64,000 bases of DNA from the NCBI RefSeq assembly GCF_040187885.1, contig NZ_JBDPLH010000003.1, positions 565,319-629,318 on the forward strand, in the 5' to 3' direction. Below the pieces are notes generated by a model. It had not been told where the DNA came from and did no database searches. It saw only the letters and a list, made by a program, of their open reading frames with translations. Origin of the DNA: Roseateles_E cavernae (GTDB taxonomy: Bacteria > Pseudomonadota > Gammaproteobacteria > Burkholderiales > Burkholderiaceae_C). Made by a program: the position numbers and the translations under genes. This document shows positions 16,842 through 25,031 of this stretch, piece by piece. The stretch's first letter is position 1, and each line of letters begins with the position of its first letter.

Positions 16842-18961
16842 TGATGATCAAGCAAGCACGACTCCTTCTTGCGCTGCTGGCGACCTTCGCCGCCGCGCCC
16901 CTGGTCTGCGCCGCACCGCCGGCCGACCTGCCCGATCCCTACCGCTGGCTGGAGGAGGTGGACGGCGAGCGCGCCCTCGGCTGGGTGCGCGGCCAGCAGC
17001 CGAGCCTGGCGCCGCTGCTGCAGGCGCCGGGCTTCGCCAGGCTGGAGGCCGAGCTGGCCGAGGTCATGGCCTCGCCGGCCAGGCTGGCGCCCGCCGAGCA
17101 GCTGGGGGCGCAGGTCTACAACTTCTGGCGCGATGCCGAGCATCCGCGCGGCCTCTGGCGCCGTAGCGCGCCCGAGGCTTATCTGCAGGACCGGCCGCAA
17201 TGGGAGACCGTGCTGGACGTCGACCAGCTCGCCAAGACCGAGGGCGAGCGCTGGGTCTGGGCCGGTGCGAACTGCCTCGCGCCGCAGGCGAGGCGCTGCC
17301 TGGTCAGCCTCAGCCGCGGCGGCGGCGACGCCCATGTGCTGCGCGAGTACGACACGGTCGAGCGCCGCTTTGTGCCGGCCGCCGAGGGCGGCTTCGCGCT
17401 GCCCGAGGCCAAGGGCGGCGCGGGCTGGATCGATGCCGACACGCTGGGCGTCTACACCGACTTCGGCGCCGGCAGTCTGACCGCCTCCGGCTATCCGCGC
17501 CAGCTGAAGCTGTGGCGGCGCGGCAGCCCGCTGAGCGAGGCGCGGCTGTTGCTGGAAGGTGCCCGGGACGAGGTGGGGCTGTGGGCCTGGGGCGAGCGCC
17601 TGCAGGGCCGGCAGCAGTTCGTGCTGGAGCGCCGCACCAGTTTCTTCGCCGGCAAGCAGTACCTGCTGCGGGACGGACAGCTGGTCGAGCTGCCCAAGCC
17701 CGACGATGCGCAGGCCCGGCTGTTCGGCACGATGGCGCTGATCGAGCTGCGTTCCGACTGGGAGCAGGGCGGCCGCCGCTATCCGGCCGGGGCCCTGATC
17801 GCGACGCCGCTGCAGGCCTGGCTGGACGGCAGGCCGCGCTTCACCTTGCTGCACGATCCGGCCCGCGACGGGGCGCTGCAGAGCCTGACGATCCTGCGGG
17901 ACGCGCTGCTCGTGGTCGGCATGCGGGACGTGCGCCAGAGCCTGACCGAGTGGCGCCCCGCGGGCCGGCAATGGCAGCGCCGCGTCGTGCCCACCGGGCC
18001 GCTGGAGAGCCTCTGGGTCGCCGCGCTGGCCGGGCAGAGCTCCAATCGCTACCTGCTGACGCGCAGCGGCTTCCTGGAGCCCGCGCGCCTGCAGGCCGCC
18101 GAGGTCGGCCGCACGACGCGGCAGACGCTGCAGCAGCTGCCCGCCTTCTTCGACGCTAGCGGTCTGGAGGTGCGCCAGCTGCAGGCGCGCTCCGCCGACG
18201 GCACGACGATTCCCTACTTCATCGTCGCGCCGCGCGGCCCCGCCCCCAAGGAGGGGCGGCCCACGCTGCTCTATGGCTACGGCGGCTTCGAGATCTCGAT
18301 GAAGCCCGGCTATAGCGGCATCCTGGGGCGCGCCTGGCTGGCGCGCGGCGGCGTCTATGTGCTGGCCAATCTGCGCGGCGGCGGCGAGTTCGGCCCGCGC
18401 TGGCACCAGGCGGCGCAGCGCGAGCATCGCCAGCGCAGCTTCAGCGACTTCATCGCGGTGGCCGAGGATCTGCAGCGCCGCGGCATCACGCGGCCGGAGA
18501 AGCTGGGCATCATGGGCGGCAGCCTGGGCGGGCTGCTGACCTCGGTGGCGATGGTGCAGCGGCCCGAGCTGTTCGGCGCCGTCGTCAGCCAGGTGCCGCT
18601 GACCGATATGCGGCGCTATCACGAGATGCTGGCCGGCGCGTCCTGGATCGAGGAATACGGCAACCCCGACATCCCAGAGCAATGGGACTACATCGGCAAG
18701 TACTCGCCGTATCACAACGCCGCGCCCGGCAAACGCTATCCGCCGGTGCTCTACACCAGCTCCACGCGTGACGACCGGGTGCATCCCGGCCATGCCCGCA
18801 AGATGGTGGCCCGGCTGCAGGAGCAGGGCCACGAGGTGCTGTACTGGGAGAACATCGAGGGCGGCCATGCCGGCGCCGCGACACCGGCGCAGCAGGCGCG
18901 GCTGTGGTCGCTCAGCTATGGCTTCCTGCAGCAGCGGCTGATGGGCGGGCTGGCGAACTGA
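16841..18961 (+). CDS. Exported prolyl oligopeptidase (S9A family)
   Basis: This 706-residue protein has a cleavable signal peptide (MMIKQARLLLALLATFAAAPLVCA), a beta-propeller of about 50-420, and a C-terminal alpha/beta hydrolase domain. The catalytic serine is Ser561 in GGSLGGLL, the acid lies in STRDDRVHPGH (Asp644/645) and His676 is in EGGHAG. GGGEFGPRWH upstream of the nucleophile is typical of S9A enzymes. Prolyl oligopeptidases cut after proline in peptides of about 30 residues or fewer. The signal peptide places this one in the periplasm, where it can trim peptides brought in by the receptor encoded immediately upstream (1-bp overlap). It is convergent with the epimerase gene, 32 bp away. 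Confidence 0.93.
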   Translation: MMIKQARLLLALLATFAAAPLVCAAPPADLPDPYRWLEEVDGERALGWVRGQQPSLAPLLQAPGFARLEAELAEVMASPARLAPAEQLGAQVYNFWRDAEHPRGLWRRSAPEAYLQDRPQWETVLDVDQLAKTEGERWVWAGANCLAPQARRCLVSLSRGGGDAHVLREYDTVERRFVPAAEGGFALPEAKGGAGWIDADTLGVYTDFGAGSLTASGYPRQLKLWRRGSPLSEARLLLEGARDEVGLWAWGERLQGRQQFVLERRTSFFAGKQYLLRDGQLVELPKPDDAQARLFGTMALIELRSDWEQGGRRYPAGALIATPLQAWLDGRPRFTLLHDPARDGALQSLTILRDALLVVGMRDVRQSLTEWRPAGRQWQRRVVPTGPLESLWVAALAGQSSNRYLLTRSGFLEPARLQAAEVGRTTRQTLQQLPAFFDASGLEVRQLQARSADGTTIPYFIVAPRGPAPKEGRPTLLYGYGGFEISMKPGYSGILGRAWLARGGVYVLANLRGGGEFGPRWHQAAQREHRQRSFSDFIAVAEDLQRRGITRPEKLGIMGGSLGGLLTSVAMVQRPELFGAVVSQVPLTDMRRYHEMLAGASWIEEYGNPDIPEQWDYIGKYSPYHNAAPGKRYPPVLYTSSTRDDRVHPGHARKMVARLQEQGHEVLYWENIEGGHAGAATPAQQARLWSLSYGFLQQRLMGGLAN

Positions 18962-18993
18962 CGCAGCCGAGGTTGCGCGCCGAGCGGCAAGGC

Positions 18994-19938
18994 TCAGCGC
19001 GCGACGACACCCCAGGCGAAGGGATCGTCGGCCTCGATCAGCAGGCGGCCTTCGCCCGAGAGATGAGCGCGCCCGGTGATGCGCGGCACGATGCGGCCTT
19101 GCTCGGCCGGCGTGTAGCTACCCTCGAACAGACTGCCGATGATGCTCTCCATGCGGAAGACCGCGCCGGGCGCCAGCTTGCCGTCGGCCGCCAGGCAAGC
19201 CAGCTTGGCGGACAGCCCGGTGCCGCAGGGCGAGCGGTCGTAGGCCAGGCCGGGGCAGAGCACGAAGTTGCGCGCGTCGTGGGCCGGATCGATGGGGGCG
19301 GCGTTCAGCTCGATATGGTCGATCTCGGCGCCGTCCGCGCCGCTGATGCCGGCCGCCGTCAGCGCCTCGCGCAACGCGGCGGTGTAGCGGGTCAGCTCGC
19401 GCCAATGGGCATGCTCCAGCGGCAGCGGGCAGTCCTTGCTGATGAAGAACCAGTTGCCGCCCCAGGCCACGTCGCCGCGCACCGTGCCGTGTCCAGGTAT
19501 CTCGACCTCGATGCCTGCCGCATGCCGGTAGCTTTCGACATTGGCGAGGCTGACGCGGCCGTCGGCATGCAGCTCGGCCGTGATGGTGCCAACCGGCGTG
19601 TCGATGGCATGGCGCCCCGGCTGGATGCGACCCAGATGGGCCAGGGTGCGCACCAGGCCGATGGTGCCGTGGCCGCACATGCCGAGCACGCCGACATTGT
19701 TGAAATAGATGACCGAGGCCACCGAGCCGGGGTTCTCGGGCGGCAGCAGCAGCGCGCCGACCATGGTGTCCGAGCCGCGCGGCTCGCAGGCGATCGCGCT
19801 GCGCCAGCGGTCATGCTCGCGCACCAGCGCGGCGCGGCGCTCGGCCAGGCTGCCGCGATCCAGGCCGGGCAGGGGAGACAGGACCACGCGCGTCGGTTCG
19901 CCGCCGGTGTGGGAGTCGATGTAGTCGATGTATTGCAT
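18994..19938 (-). CDS. 4-hydroxyproline 2-epimerase type enzyme (proline racemase family)
   Basis: This 314-residue protein starts MQYIDYIDSHTGGEPTRVV, the usual family start; an upstream in-frame ATG at 19971 would add 11 residues. Both catalytic bases are cysteines, Cys88 in GVLGMCGHGTIG and Cys238 in DRSPCGTGLSAK. Two cysteines indicate an epimerase or racemase, whereas trans-3-hydroxy-L-proline dehydratases have Thr in place of the second one. The family includes 4-hydroxyproline epimerase and proline racemase, and the bacterial context favours hydroxyproline. It interconverts trans-4-hydroxy-L-proline and cis-4-hydroxy-D-proline so that a D-specific dehydrogenase can act. It is divergent from a PAS-AraC regulator and sits beside two proline-directed peptidases, which fits use of (hydroxy)proline peptides. 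Confidence 0.88.
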   Translation of the reverse strand: MQYIDYIDSHTGGEPTRVVLSPLPGLDRGSLAERRAALVREHDRWRSAIACEPRGSDTMVGALLLPPENPGSVASVIYFNNVGVLGMCGHGTIGLVRTLAHLGRIQPGRHAIDTPVGTITAELHADGRVSLANVESYRHAAGIEVEIPGHGTVRGDVAWGGNWFFISKDCPLPLEHAHWRELTRYTAALREALTAAGISGADGAEIDHIELNAAPIDPAHDARNFVLCPGLAYDRSPCGTGLSAKLACLAADGKLAPGAVFRMESIIGSLFEGSYTPAEQGRIVPRITGRAHLSGEGRLLIEADDPFAWGVVAR

Positions 19939-19995
19939 GGCCGGCAGCATGGCTTGAAAGCCCGGCGCCATCTAGGCATGTTCCGGCCATGCACA

Positions 19996-20010
19996 TGCGG
20001 AAGTCGGCAC
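19996..20010 (+). promoter_or_regulatory. Candidate regulator motif, copy A (epimerase/regulator intergenic region)
   Basis: TGCGGAAGTCGGCAC lies in the 107-bp divergent gap between the epimerase and the AraC-type regulator. It is 12/15 identical to the copy at 20803 and 11/15 to that at 13960. A possible -10, TATAGT at 20034-20039, follows 23 bp later, and the regulator ATG is at 20046, so its leader would be very short. The motif could serve autoregulation and control of the epimerase. Confidence 0.4.
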
Positions 20011-20045
20011 AATAAATACCACCGGGAGTTCCTATAGTTGAGCCC

Positions 20046-20777
20046 ATGAGCCAGCCCCTGCCCACCCAGGTCGATGCCGAGCAGCTGCAGTGCCTGATGG
20101 ACACGCTGCCGGCCACCGTGTTCTTCATCAAGGACCTGAACGGCCGCTACACCCATGCCAACATGACCTTGGTGCGGCGCCTGGGGCTGTCGCGGCGCGA
20201 GGAGGTGCTGGGGCGCACGCCGCTGGAGGTTTTCCCGCAGCGCCTGGGTGAAGCCTATGCCTCGCAGGACCGGCGCGTGCTGGCCGGCCAGTCCATCGCC
20301 AGCCAGCTGGAGGTCCATCTGTTTCCGAACCGCGCCTCCGGCTGGTGCCTGACCCACAAGAAGCCGCTGCAGGACCGACCGGGCGGCGCGATCCTCGGCC
20401 TGATGGGCGTCTCCCACGATCTGCAGCAGCCGGACGGCCGCCATCCCGGCTTCGCGCGGCTGCGCCGCGTGCTCGACCATATGGAGACGCACTTCGGCGA
20501 GAGCGTGCGCATGCAGGCGCTGGCCGGCCTGGCGGGGCTGTCGCTGTCGCAGCTCGAGCGCCAGTTCCACCGCGTCTTCCACCTGACGCCGCAGCAATGG
20601 CTGACGCGGCTGCGCATCGAGGCCGCGATGGGCCTGCTGCGCGGCGGCGACAGCATCGCCTCCATCGGCCTGGCCTGCGGCTTCAGCGACCAGAGCGCCT
20701 TCAGCCGCCAGTTCAAGGCCTCGGTCGGTGCGACCCCGCGAGACTACCGGCGCATCATGCTCGAGGCGCGCGCCTGA
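20046..20777 (+). CDS. AraC-family transcriptional regulator with N-terminal PAS domain
   Basis: This 243-residue protein has a PAS-like sensor at about 15-125 (LPATVFFIKDLNGRYTHANM, then GVSHDLQ at the PAS end) and a C-terminal AraC double helix-turn-helix at about 140-240 (ALAGLAGLSLSQLERQF and IASIGLACGFSDQSAFSRQFK, then GATPRDYR). PAS-AraC proteins of this layout commonly sit beside amino-acid or amine catabolic genes. It is divergent from the epimerase gene and directly upstream of the M24 peptidase gene. Its likely targets are therefore these two units and possibly the TonB receptor at 14058, all of which share a 15-bp motif upstream. Effector and DNA site are inferred, not shown. Confidence 0.9.
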   Translation: MSQPLPTQVDAEQLQCLMDTLPATVFFIKDLNGRYTHANMTLVRRLGLSRREEVLGRTPLEVFPQRLGEAYASQDRRVLAGQSIASQLEVHLFPNRASGWCLTHKKPLQDRPGGAILGLMGVSHDLQQPDGRHPGFARLRRVLDHMETHFGESVRMQALAGLAGLSLSQLERQFHRVFHLTPQQWLTRLRIEAAMGLLRGGDSIASIGLACGFSDQSAFSRQFKASVGATPRDYRRIMLEARA

Positions 20778-20802
20778 GTGTCATTCCGACGCGCACCCCA
20801 GA

Positions 20803-20817
20803 TGCGGAAATTGGCAT
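20803..20817 (+). promoter_or_regulatory. Candidate regulator motif, copy B (upstream of M24 peptidase)
   Basis: TGCGGAAATTGGCAT lies in the 189-bp gap before the M24 gene, about 150 bp upstream of its start. A possible -10, TAGCAT at 20840-20845, follows after 22 bp, close to the spacing at copy A. Nothing else is seen in the gap apart from the AAGGAA ribosome site at 20955-20960. Confidence 0.4.
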
Positions 20818-20966
20818 AGCCGGGACGCGCCCCAAGCTCTAGCATCTTGAGAGCGCCGCGCGCTCATCCTCCCCACGCCTGCATCGGCGCCCTGGCCGCG
20901 CCTGCGTGAATGCCCGGCTGCTGGCTTGCTGAGCCTTCACTCGCTTCGATCAACAAGGAACCCTCG

Positions 20967-22247
20967 ATGAACGACCAGATCGGCCACCTCACGACCGCGC
21001 AAGCCCAGGCGCAGTTCGACACCCGGCGGCAAAGTCTCCCGGCGCGCCCGCCTGCCATCAGCGCCGCCGAGTATGCAGCGCGCCTGGCCAAGGCGCGTGC
21101 GCTGATGCAGGAGGCTGACGTCGACGCGCTGCTGGTCACGGCGGGGCAGTCGCTGCGCTATTTCACCGGTATCGGCTGGGGCGCGAGCGAGCGCCTCGTC
21201 GCGATGCTGCTGACCGCCGCGGGCGAGCCGCTGCTGATCGCGCCGGCCTTCGAGGAGGGCTCGCTGGACGCGGTGCTGCGCATACCGGCGGGCAAGCGCC
21301 TGTGGGAGGAGCACGAAGACCCGTACGCGCTGGTGGCGCGTGCGATGGCCGAGCGCGGCGCACGCACGCTGGCGCTGGACCCCGAGGCTGCCTTGCGCAT
21401 CAGCACCGGGCTGGGCCGCCACCTGGAGGCGGGACTCGTTGTCGACGCCCAGCCCATCATCGACGCTTGCCGCATGTGCAAGAGTGCTGCCGAACTGGCG
21501 CTGATGCAGCACGCCTGCGACATCACGCTGCAAGTCCACCGCCTGGCCGCCGGCATCGCGCGCGAAGGCATTGGCACGGATGAGCTGCTGCGCTTCATCG
21601 ACCAGGCGCACCGCGCGCTGGGTGCGGACGGTGGCTCCACCTTCTGCATCGTGCAGTTCGGTCATGCCACGGCCTATCCGCACGGTATCCCCGGCGTGCA
21701 GCATCTGCGCCGCGATGAGCTGGTGCTGATCGACACCGGCTGCAGCATCGAGGGCTACAACTCCGACGTGACGCGCACCTGGATCTTCGGCGAGGCGAAC
21801 GAGGCGCAGCAGCGCATCTGGGCGCTGGAGCGGGCCGCCCAGCAAGCCGCCTTCGACGCGGTGCGCCCCGGCGTGCCTTGCGAGGCGGTGGACGCCGCCG
21901 CGCGCCGGGTGCTGGAGGCCGCCGGCCTCGGCCCCGACTACCGCCTGCCGGGGCTGCCACACCGCACCGGCCACGGCTGCGGCCTGTCCATCCACGAGGC
22001 CCCCTATCTCGTGCGCGGCAACCGGCAGCCGATGGCGCCGGGCCACTGCTGCAGCAACGAGCCGATGATCGTCGTGCCGGGACAGTTCGGCGTGCGGCTG
22101 GAGGACCACTTCTACGTGACGGAGAACGGCGCGCAGTGGTTCACGCCGCCATCGATCGCGATTGATCGGCCTTTCGCCGACCGCTTTCCATCTGCAGCCG
22201 CCGACCCTCTCACCCCGCCGGCGCGAACCTGTCCACCGCATCGGTGA
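20967..22247 (+). CDS. M24 family metallopeptidase (Xaa-Pro dipeptidase/aminopeptidase-like)
   Basis: This 426-residue protein has an N-terminal creatinase-type domain (about 35-165) and a C-terminal pita-bread catalytic domain. All five metal ligands of the family are visible in order: Asp in LVLIDTGCS, Asp in YNSDVTRTW, His in HRTGHGCGLSIHEAPY, Glu in SNEPMIVV and Glu in VRLEDHFYV. The start follows AAGGAA at a good spacing; an upstream ATG at 20910 has none. Such enzymes split Xaa-Pro dipeptides or remove N-terminal residues before proline, complementing the upstream prolyl oligopeptidase. No signal peptide is present, so it is cytoplasmic. The 3' end overlaps the convergent ugpQ gene by 38 bp, and the last 25 or so residues (PSAAADPLTPPARTCPPHR) look like low-complexity read-through. 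Confidence 0.9.
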   Translation: MNDQIGHLTTAQAQAQFDTRRQSLPARPPAISAAEYAARLAKARALMQEADVDALLVTAGQSLRYFTGIGWGASERLVAMLLTAAGEPLLIAPAFEEGSLDAVLRIPAGKRLWEEHEDPYALVARAMAERGARTLALDPEAALRISTGLGRHLEAGLVVDAQPIIDACRMCKSAAELALMQHACDITLQVHRLAAGIAREGIGTDELLRFIDQAHRALGADGGSTFCIVQFGHATAYPHGIPGVQHLRRDELVLIDTGCSIEGYNSDVTRTWIFGEANEAQQRIWALERAAQQAAFDAVRPGVPCEAVDAAARRVLEAAGLGPDYRLPGLPHRTGHGCGLSIHEAPYLVRGNRQPMAPGHCCSNEPMIVVPGQFGVRLEDHFYVTENGAQWFTPPSIAIDRPFADRFPSAAADPLTPPARTCPPHR

Positions 22248-22947
22248 TGATGCCGTCGACCCCATTGCCGATCAGCCACTCGGCCGAGGCGGGGTCGTTG
22301 ACGGTATAGACCAGGGCTTTCAGCCCGGCGGCATGCAGCTGCTCGACCAGGGCTTGGTTCATCAGCGCATAGTTCGTGATCACGGCGCGGCATTGCAGGC
22401 GCAGGGCTTGTGCCAGCCAGCCATCCGAGAGCTTGTCCAGCAGCAGGCCGCGTGGCACGGCGGGCGCGGTTTCGAGGGCGCCGGCCAGGGCCTCGGGCTG
22501 GAAGGAGCTGAACAGCGGCAGCAGGCCCGAGCCAGCCCACAGGCGCAGCACCTCGCGGCCCACCACCTGACCGGTGACGAGTTCCTGACCCGGCGTCGGC
22601 TTGATCTCGATGTTCAGCGCGAAGCGGTTCGCGATGACGTAACGAGCCAGCGTATCCAGGCTGGGGAGTGGCTCGCCGGCATAGGCGCGGCTGTGCCAGG
22701 CACCGGCATCGATGCGCGAGAGCTCGGCCCAGGGGCGCTCACCGGCCACGCCGCGCTCGGGCGTGGTGCGGTTCAGCGTCGCGTCATGCAGCAGGAAGGG
22801 GATGCCCTCGCTGCTGAGCTTCACATCGCACTCGAAGGCGCGATAGCCATGCCGTGCGCCCTCGCGGAAGGCGGCCAGCGTGTTCTCCGGTGCGAGCTTG
22901 CCGGCGCCGCGATGGGCGATCCAGAACGGCATCGGCCAGTCGCTCAT
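22210..22947 (-). CDS. ugpQ: Glycerophosphodiester phosphodiesterase UgpQ
   Basis: This 245-residue GDPD-family enzyme has the catalytic IAHRGAGKLAPENTLAAF (metal and general acid/base residues), the second acidic site FECDVKLSSEG, the His of FLLHDATLNRTT and the late NIEIKP Glu pair. It hydrolyses glycerophosphodiesters to sn-glycerol-3-phosphate and an alcohol in the cytoplasm; no signal peptide is present. It is the last gene of the ugpBAECQ operon, 80 bp after ugpC. The intergenic hairpin TCCCGC-CAT-GCGGGA lies at 22974-22988. It is convergent with the M24 gene, overlapping it by 38 bp. Confidence 0.93.
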   Translation of the reverse strand: MSDWPMPFWIAHRGAGKLAPENTLAAFREGARHGYRAFECDVKLSSEGIPFLLHDATLNRTTPERGVAGERPWAELSRIDAGAWHSRAYAGEPLPSLDTLARYVIANRFALNIEIKPTPGQELVTGQVVGREVLRLWAGSGLLPLFSSFQPEALAGALETAPAVPRGLLLDKLSDGWLAQALRLQCRAVITNYALMNQALVEQLHAAGLKALVYTVNDPASAEWLIGNGVDGIITDAVDRFAPAG

Positions 22948-23027
22948 TGGTGCACCCTTCGGCCTGCGGCCTGTCCCGCCATGCGGGAGCGAGCTTGCTT
23001 GGGGCGGCCCTGCGCTGCGCTCATGAC

Positions 23028-24098
23028 TCAGCTCCCGACGCGCTTTTGCGTCTGCGCGTCGAACCAGTGCAGCTGCTTGTCGCTGAGCTCCAGCATCAGC
23101 GTGTCTCCAACGGCCGGCGGCACCAGGGTGCCGTCGATGCGCAGCGTGAACTGCTCGCTGCCCAGACGGCCATAGACCAGGCGCTCGGCGCCCAGCATCT
23201 CGATCATCTCGACCTTCAGGGGCCAGCCGCTGCTGGCATTCCAGTGGTCCAGATGCTCGGGGCGCAGGCCCAGGATCAGCTCGCCTTCGCGCGGCGCCGG
23301 GGCCGGCAGGGCCAGGGTGATGCCGCCGACCGTGAAGCTATTGCCCTTGGCCTGGCCTTTCAGCAGATTCATCGGCGGCGAGCCGATGAAGCTGGCGACG
23401 AAGGTGGTGGCGGGGCGCTGGTAGACCTCCTCGGGCGTGCCGATCTGCTCCATATGGCCGCCGTTCATCACGATCATGCGCTGGGCCAGTGTCATCGCCT
23501 CGACCTGGTCGTGGGTCACGAACAGCGAGGTCACGCCCAGCTCGCGGTGCAGCTTCTGGATCTCGAGCCGGGTCTGGGCGCGCAGCTTGGCGTCCAGATT
23601 GGACAGCGGCTCATCGAACAGAAAGACCTGCGGGTTGCGCACGATGGCGCGGCCCATCGCGACGCGCTGGCGCTGGCCGCCGGACAGGGCGCGCGGCGTG
23701 CGGTCCAGCAGATGGCCCAGCTCGAGGATCTTGGCGGCCTTGTCGACGCGGGTCTTGATCTCGGCGATCGGCACCTTCTTGATCTTCAGGCCGTAAGCCA
23801 TGTTCTCGAACACGCTCATATGCGGGTAGAGCGCGTAGTTCTGGAACACCATCGCGATATCGCGATCGGCCGGTTCCACATCGTTGACGACGCGCGGGCC
23901 GATGGCGATCTCGCCGCCGGAGACTTCTTCGAGCCCGGCCACCATGCGCAGCAAGGTGCTCTTGCCGCAGCCCGAGGGGCCGACGATGACGATGAACTCG
24001 CCGTCCTTGATCTCGGCGTTGACGCCGTGGATCACCTGGTTGGCCTTGGGGCCGTGGCCATAACGCTTGACCACATTGCGAAGGGAAATGCTTGCCAT
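23028..24098 (-). CDS. ugpC: sn-glycerol-3-phosphate ABC transporter ATP-binding protein UgpC
   Basis: This 356-residue ABC ATPase of the MalK/UgpC class has Walker A GPSGCGKST (around residues 40-48), a Q-loop, signature LSGGQRQRVAMGRA, Walker B VFLFDEPLSNLD and an H-loop His in VTHDQ. A C-terminal TOBE/OB regulatory domain covers about 240-356 (LGLRPEHLDHW, ALPAPAPREGELILGLRPEH). It couples ATP hydrolysis to uptake through UgpA/UgpE. MalK-type sugar transporters share the fold; the call to Ugp rests on the whole operon with ugpB and ugpQ. The gap to ugpE is 77 bp. Confidence 0.93.
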   Translation of the reverse strand: MASISLRNVVKRYGHGPKANQVIHGVNAEIKDGEFIVIVGPSGCGKSTLLRMVAGLEEVSGGEIAIGPRVVNDVEPADRDIAMVFQNYALYPHMSVFENMAYGLKIKKVPIAEIKTRVDKAAKILELGHLLDRTPRALSGGQRQRVAMGRAIVRNPQVFLFDEPLSNLDAKLRAQTRLEIQKLHRELGVTSLFVTHDQVEAMTLAQRMIVMNGGHMEQIGTPEEVYQRPATTFVASFIGSPPMNLLKGQAKGNSFTVGGITLALPAPAPREGELILGLRPEHLDHWNASSGWPLKVEMIEMLGAERLVYGRLGSEQFTLRIDGTLVPPAVGDTLMLELSDKQLHWFDAQTQKRVGS

Positions 24099-24175
24099 CT
24101 TGTTTGCTCTACTTTTGTTCTCTAGTCCGCTGGGAACAGCGCTGGCCGCAGCGCGGCGCTACGTCCCGCAAGCGA

Positions 24176-25030
24176 TCATTTTTCGGTGTCCACCAGGCCC
24201 TTGACGAACCACTTCTGCATCAGCATCACGACCAGGGCCGGCGGGATCATCGCCAGCAGCGCGGTGGCCATCACGACGTTCCACTCGGTATAGGACTCGC
24301 CGGTGATCAGGCGCTTGATGCCCATCACGACCGGGTACATATCCTCCTGCGTGGTGACCAGCAGGGGCCACAGATACTGGTTCCAGCCATAGATGAACTG
24401 GATCACGAAGAGCGCGGCGATGCTGGTGCGCGAGAGCGGCAGCAGCACGTCCTTGAAGAAGCGCATCGGCCCGGCGCCATCCATGCGCGCGGCCTCGACC
24501 AGCTCGTCCGGCACCGTCATGAAGAACTGGCGGAACAGGAAGGTGGCGGTGGCCGAGGCGATCAGCGGCACGGTCAGGCCGGCATAGGTGTTGAGCATCT
24601 TCAGGTCCGACACCACCTGGTAGGTCGGGCCTATGCGCACCTCCACCGGCAGCATCAGCGTCACGAAGATGGCCCAGAAGAAGAAGCTCTTGAAGGGGAA
24701 GCGGAAGTAGACGATCGCGAAGGCCGAGAGCAGCGAGATCGCGATCTTGCCCAGCGAGATCACCAGCGCGCTGATCAGGCTGATCTTCAGCATGGGCAGG
24801 GCTGGCGGGATCTTGCTGCCGGCGCTGGTCTCGCCGCCGAACAGGGCCAGCTTCCAGGTTTCCAGCATATGGTCACCGGGCAGCAGCGAGAGCGGGCGGC
24901 TCTGCGCGATCTGCTCGGCGCTCTGGGTCGAGGCGACAAAGGTCAGGTAGACCGGGAAGGCCACGATCAGCACGCCGAGTATCAGCGTCAGATGGGCCAG
25001 CACGGTGAGGGCGGGGCGACGTTCGATCAT
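24176..25030 (-). CDS. ugpE: sn-glycerol-3-phosphate ABC transporter permease UgpE
   Basis: This 284-residue protein has six predicted membrane helices. The cytoplasmic EAA loop is visible as ELVEAARMDGAGPMRFFKDVLLPLSRT, which docks to the ATPase. The N-terminus (RRPALTVLAHLTLILGVLIVAFPVYLTFVAST) matches the MalG/UgpE type. Its start lies 1 bp after the ugpA stop, so the two permeases are probably coupled in translation. Together they form the membrane channel for glycerol-3-phosphate and glycerophosphodiesters. Confidence 0.94.
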   Translation of the reverse strand: MIERRPALTVLAHLTLILGVLIVAFPVYLTFVASTQSAEQIAQSRPLSLLPGDHMLETWKLALFGGETSAGSKIPPALPMLKISLISALVISLGKIAISLLSAFAIVYFRFPFKSFFFWAIFVTLMLPVEVRIGPTYQVVSDLKMLNTYAGLTVPLIASATATFLFRQFFMTVPDELVEAARMDGAGPMRFFKDVLLPLSRTSIAALFVIQFIYGWNQYLWPLLVTTQEDMYPVVMGIKRLITGESYTEWNVVMATALLAMIPPALVVMLMQKWFVKGLVDTEK

Positions 25031-25031
25031 G

